Source: Verrucomicrobia bacterium TMED44
Lineage (GTDB): Bacteria; Verrucomicrobiota; Verrucomicrobiia; Opitutales; Seribacteraceae
Direction: 5' to 3'
Length of the DNA: 8,520 bases
NCBI GenBank assembly: GCA_002168015.1
Contig: NHCX01000031.1
Location: 20,118 to 28,637 of the forward strand
The notes beneath the pieces were generated by a model that worked only from the letters and a program-made list of their open reading frames with translations, made no database searches and had not been told where the DNA came from. The position numbers were made by a program, and so were the translations under genes. Each line of letters starts with the position of its first letter. Position 1 is the first letter of the stretch. Shown here piece by piece: positions 7,101 through 8,520 of this stretch.

Positions 7101-7121
7101 AAAAATTCCCCAAAGGCGGGG
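7101..7121 (-). terminator. Probable weak intrinsic terminator after rpsU
   Basis: On the - strand, just after the rpsU stop, CCCC and GGGG (7118-7121 with 7108-7111) form a 4-bp stem with a 6-base loop. AATTTTT follows at 7101-7107. The stem is short, so read-through into the cyclase gene is possible. It sits about 40 bases before the cyclase start, so the two-gene module may have its own promoter in the remaining gap, though I could not identify a convincing one. Confidence 0.5.
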
Positions 7122-7128
7122 TGTGAAT

Positions 7129-7329
7129 CTACATTTTTTCGTAACGCGTGCGCAGCATTTGGGTAAATGCAGCCACTTTTCGGGCGATACGCTTCTTGTC
7201 AGAAGGTTTCTCGAAGTAGCGTTTAGCACGGACATCACGAATGACACCTTCTCGATCCAAGCGTTTTTTTAAACGCCGGATGGCCCGGTCCATAGGTTCA
7301 CCTTTACGTAATTTGATTTCGATCGTCAT
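7129..7329 (-). CDS. rpsU: Small ribosomal subunit protein bS21
   Basis: A 66-residue, highly basic protein of the 30S subunit, located near the anti-Shine-Dalgarno end of 16S rRNA, where the family assists mRNA recruitment. Family features are clear: an opening IEIKLRKGEPMDRAIRRLKK, the DREGVIRDVRAKRYFEKPSDK centre and a basic C-terminus, with normal family length. The start at 7327-7329 is well bounded because an in-frame TAA lies five codons upstream (7342-7344) and the family's N-terminus begins here. Unusually, the bases before the ATG are pyrimidine-rich (ACTTTTTTCTT) with no Shine-Dalgarno match. It lies 62 bases downstream of the dnaE stop, with its own candidate promoter in the gap, and is followed by a short hairpin with a U-tract. 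Confidence 0.95.
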   Translation of the reverse strand: MTIEIKLRKGEPMDRAIRRLKKRLDREGVIRDVRAKRYFEKPSDKKRIARKVAAFTQMLRTRYEKM

Positions 7330-7343
7330 AAGAAAAAAGTTTT

Positions 7344-7371
7344 AAAGTATCATTCTTCGTCAACGGGTCAA
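7344..7371 (-). promoter_or_regulatory. Candidate sigma70-type promoter for rpsU
   Basis: On the - strand TTGACC (7366-7371) is followed after 16 bases by TACTTT (7344-7349), 14 bases before the rpsU ATG. The -35 is good and the -10 poor. A second TTGACG at 7358-7363 lies in the same gap but has no well-spaced -10. Such a short leader would fit the missing Shine-Dalgarno sequence. Support is sequence resemblance only. Confidence 0.3.
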
Positions 7372-7391
7372 GACGGAAGAACGATAAATAC

Positions 7392-8520
7392 TCACCCTCC
7401 CCGTTTACCATATCTTCTTTCCGGAGGCAGCTCAGGTTCAGCAATCTTAACACGAACCGCTTTTACGGGAGCTTTCGCTCGCCATTTCTTAAAGGTATCA
7501 ATGGCTATTTTCATTCGAAAACGATCGTCTGCTTCCGCAACTAGTCCGGATTTATCTCCTTTCCTTGCAATTCCCAAGCGGATCAGGGCACCACCATATC
7601 CTTTTTCCCCATTTGAAAATAATTCCTTAGTAAATCCCAGGGCTTCCTCATGGTCTGGATCGATCAGCCAAGTAACTTCCTCAACCCACTTGGACAAAGC
7701 CTGATCAATAGGCAAAACGACATTTACATTGATACGGACTTCCCCATCCCGGTTAGAAGCGACTCCTTCCACCACCATAATCGTACCCTCTTCCAACTTC
7801 ATACCGTATTGCTCATAAGCTTCCGGAAACATCGGAAATGAAAAATCTTTTTCTTTGGTAAGTAATGTGAAACGAGCCCATGGCTTGGCATCTTTTTTAG
7901 TGTATCTGCGCTCCACTTCAGCAATCACTCCGCAGAGCCGGTAGGACCTCTTCCCTTCGAGACCGTCGAGCTCAGCTTGCGTTATCGTATCAAATAAAGG
8001 GCCCAGTCCACCAAGAGTATCAACCGGATGTCCGGAAAGAAAGAAACCTAGAAGTTCCTTCTCCAGCTTTAACTTTTCTAATTCATCCATTTCTGGAACT
8101 TCAGGAAGGGATTGAGCAGGTGAAAAATCGTTGGATGTACTGTCAGTATCAGAATTTTCCTCTCCGCTCATCAGATCGAAAAGATTGGACTGACCGGCTT
8201 CGCGGTCCTTCCGCCTAAGGTGGGCTTCCCCCATAGCTCGGTCAAGATCAGCCAATAATGCGGCCCGGTTCCCTGCCAAGGCATCAAACCCGCCCGATTT
8301 AATCAGGCATTCGAGCACTCGTTTATTTACCGATTTACCATCAACGCGTTCCACTAAATCAGTAAAACTCACAAATGGACCGTTCTCTCTCCTCTCTTCG
8401 ACTATGATTTTTCCAGCTACATCTCCCACCCCTTTAACTGCAGATAATCCGAATCTAATCGATCCCAAGTTTTCTCCATCTCCTACCAAAGGAGTAAAAT
8501 TTTCGCCAGACTCATTTACT
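7392..8520 (-). CDS. dnaE: DNA polymerase III alpha subunit, C-terminal part, 5'-truncated by window edge
   Basis: This is the replicative polymerase subunit. The visible 375 residues are roughly the last third of a typical DnaE; the frame is open to the right edge, so a TTG at 8487-8489 is an internal Leu, not the start. The visible part begins with VNESGENFTP, equivalent to the 'DVNxS' stretch of the family. Next come the helix-hairpin-helix region (IRFGLSAVKGVGDVAGKII, then ECLIKSGGFDAL), a QSNLF sequence at 8178-8192 matching the QxxLF-type beta-clamp-binding motif, and LLGFFLSGHPVD. An OB-fold follows (YRLCGVIAEV to RINVNVVLP), then a C-terminal tail ending in KRGG. The catalytic PHP and palm domains lie outside the window. 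The stop is TGA at 7392-7394, with rpsU 62 bases downstream on the same strand. Confidence 0.95.
   Translation of the reverse strand, partial: VNESGENFTPLVGDGENLGSIRFGLSAVKGVGDVAGKIIVEERRENGPFVSFTDLVERVDGKSVNKRVLECLIKSGGFDALAGNRAALLADLDRAMGEAHLRRKDREAGQSNLFDLMSGEENSDTDSTSNDFSPAQSLPEVPEMDELEKLKLEKELLGFFLSGHPVDTLGGLGPLFDTITQAELDGLEGKRSYRLCGVIAEVERRYTKKDAKPWARFTLLTKEKDFSFPMFPEAYEQYGMKLEEGTIMVVEGVASNRDGEVRINVNVVLPIDQALSKWVEEVTWLIDPDHEEALGFTKELFSNGEKGYGGALIRLGIARKGDKSGLVAEADDRFRMKIAIDTFKKWRAKAPVKAVRVKIAEPELPPERRYGKRGG

Noticed and set aside
8487..8489. TTG at 8489 as start of a 365-residue protein
   Set aside because: The upstream codons to the window edge read VNESGENFTP, typical DnaE sequence; the start is outside the window.

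Overview
The window looks like chromosomal DNA from a Gram-negative bacterium of the PVC group, most likely Verrucomicrobiota. This rests on the overall feel of the LysS, bS21, DnaE and CcsA proteins and is a recollection-based guess, not a search result. No tRNA, rRNA, CRISPR array, transposase or integrase is visible, and no gene-free stretch exceeds about 110 bases.

Layout. A 3'-terminal piece of a cytochrome c assembly gene (ccsA/resC type) enters from the left edge on the + strand and ends at 1556. Everything else is on the - strand. Read in transcription order from the right edge, it is: the C-terminal third of dnaE (entering from 8520), rpsU (bS21), a large TPR / SLOG-like / class III nucleotide cyclase protein, a TIR-FGE fusion protein overlapping it by 4 bases, lysS, and a small two-helix membrane protein. 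That last gene converges on ccsA with a 4-base gap.

Four of the genes are housekeeping: cytochrome c maturation, replicative DNA polymerase, small ribosomal subunit and lysyl-tRNA synthetase. The accessory part is the two-gene block at 3634-7064. It is bounded by a short hairpin with a U-tract after rpsU (7101-7121) and by a perfect 10-bp inverted repeat before lysS (3593-3616).

The two-gene block is the most interesting content. The upstream protein joins a DUF4071-like TPR region and a Rossmann-like nucleotide-binding-type domain to a cyclase domain. The cyclase keeps both metal aspartates and the transition-state Asn/Arg pair, but has Asn at both positions that normally choose the purine base. 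The downstream protein joins a TIR domain, with the catalytic-type Glu retained, to a formylglycine-generating-enzyme (FGE) fold that lacks the catalytic Cys pair. ATGA stop/start coupling indicates co-production. I infer a nucleotide-signalling stress or anti-phage (conflict) module, Pycsar-like in logic but with no recognisable cyclic-nucleotide-binding domain in the partner. This function is a hypothesis.
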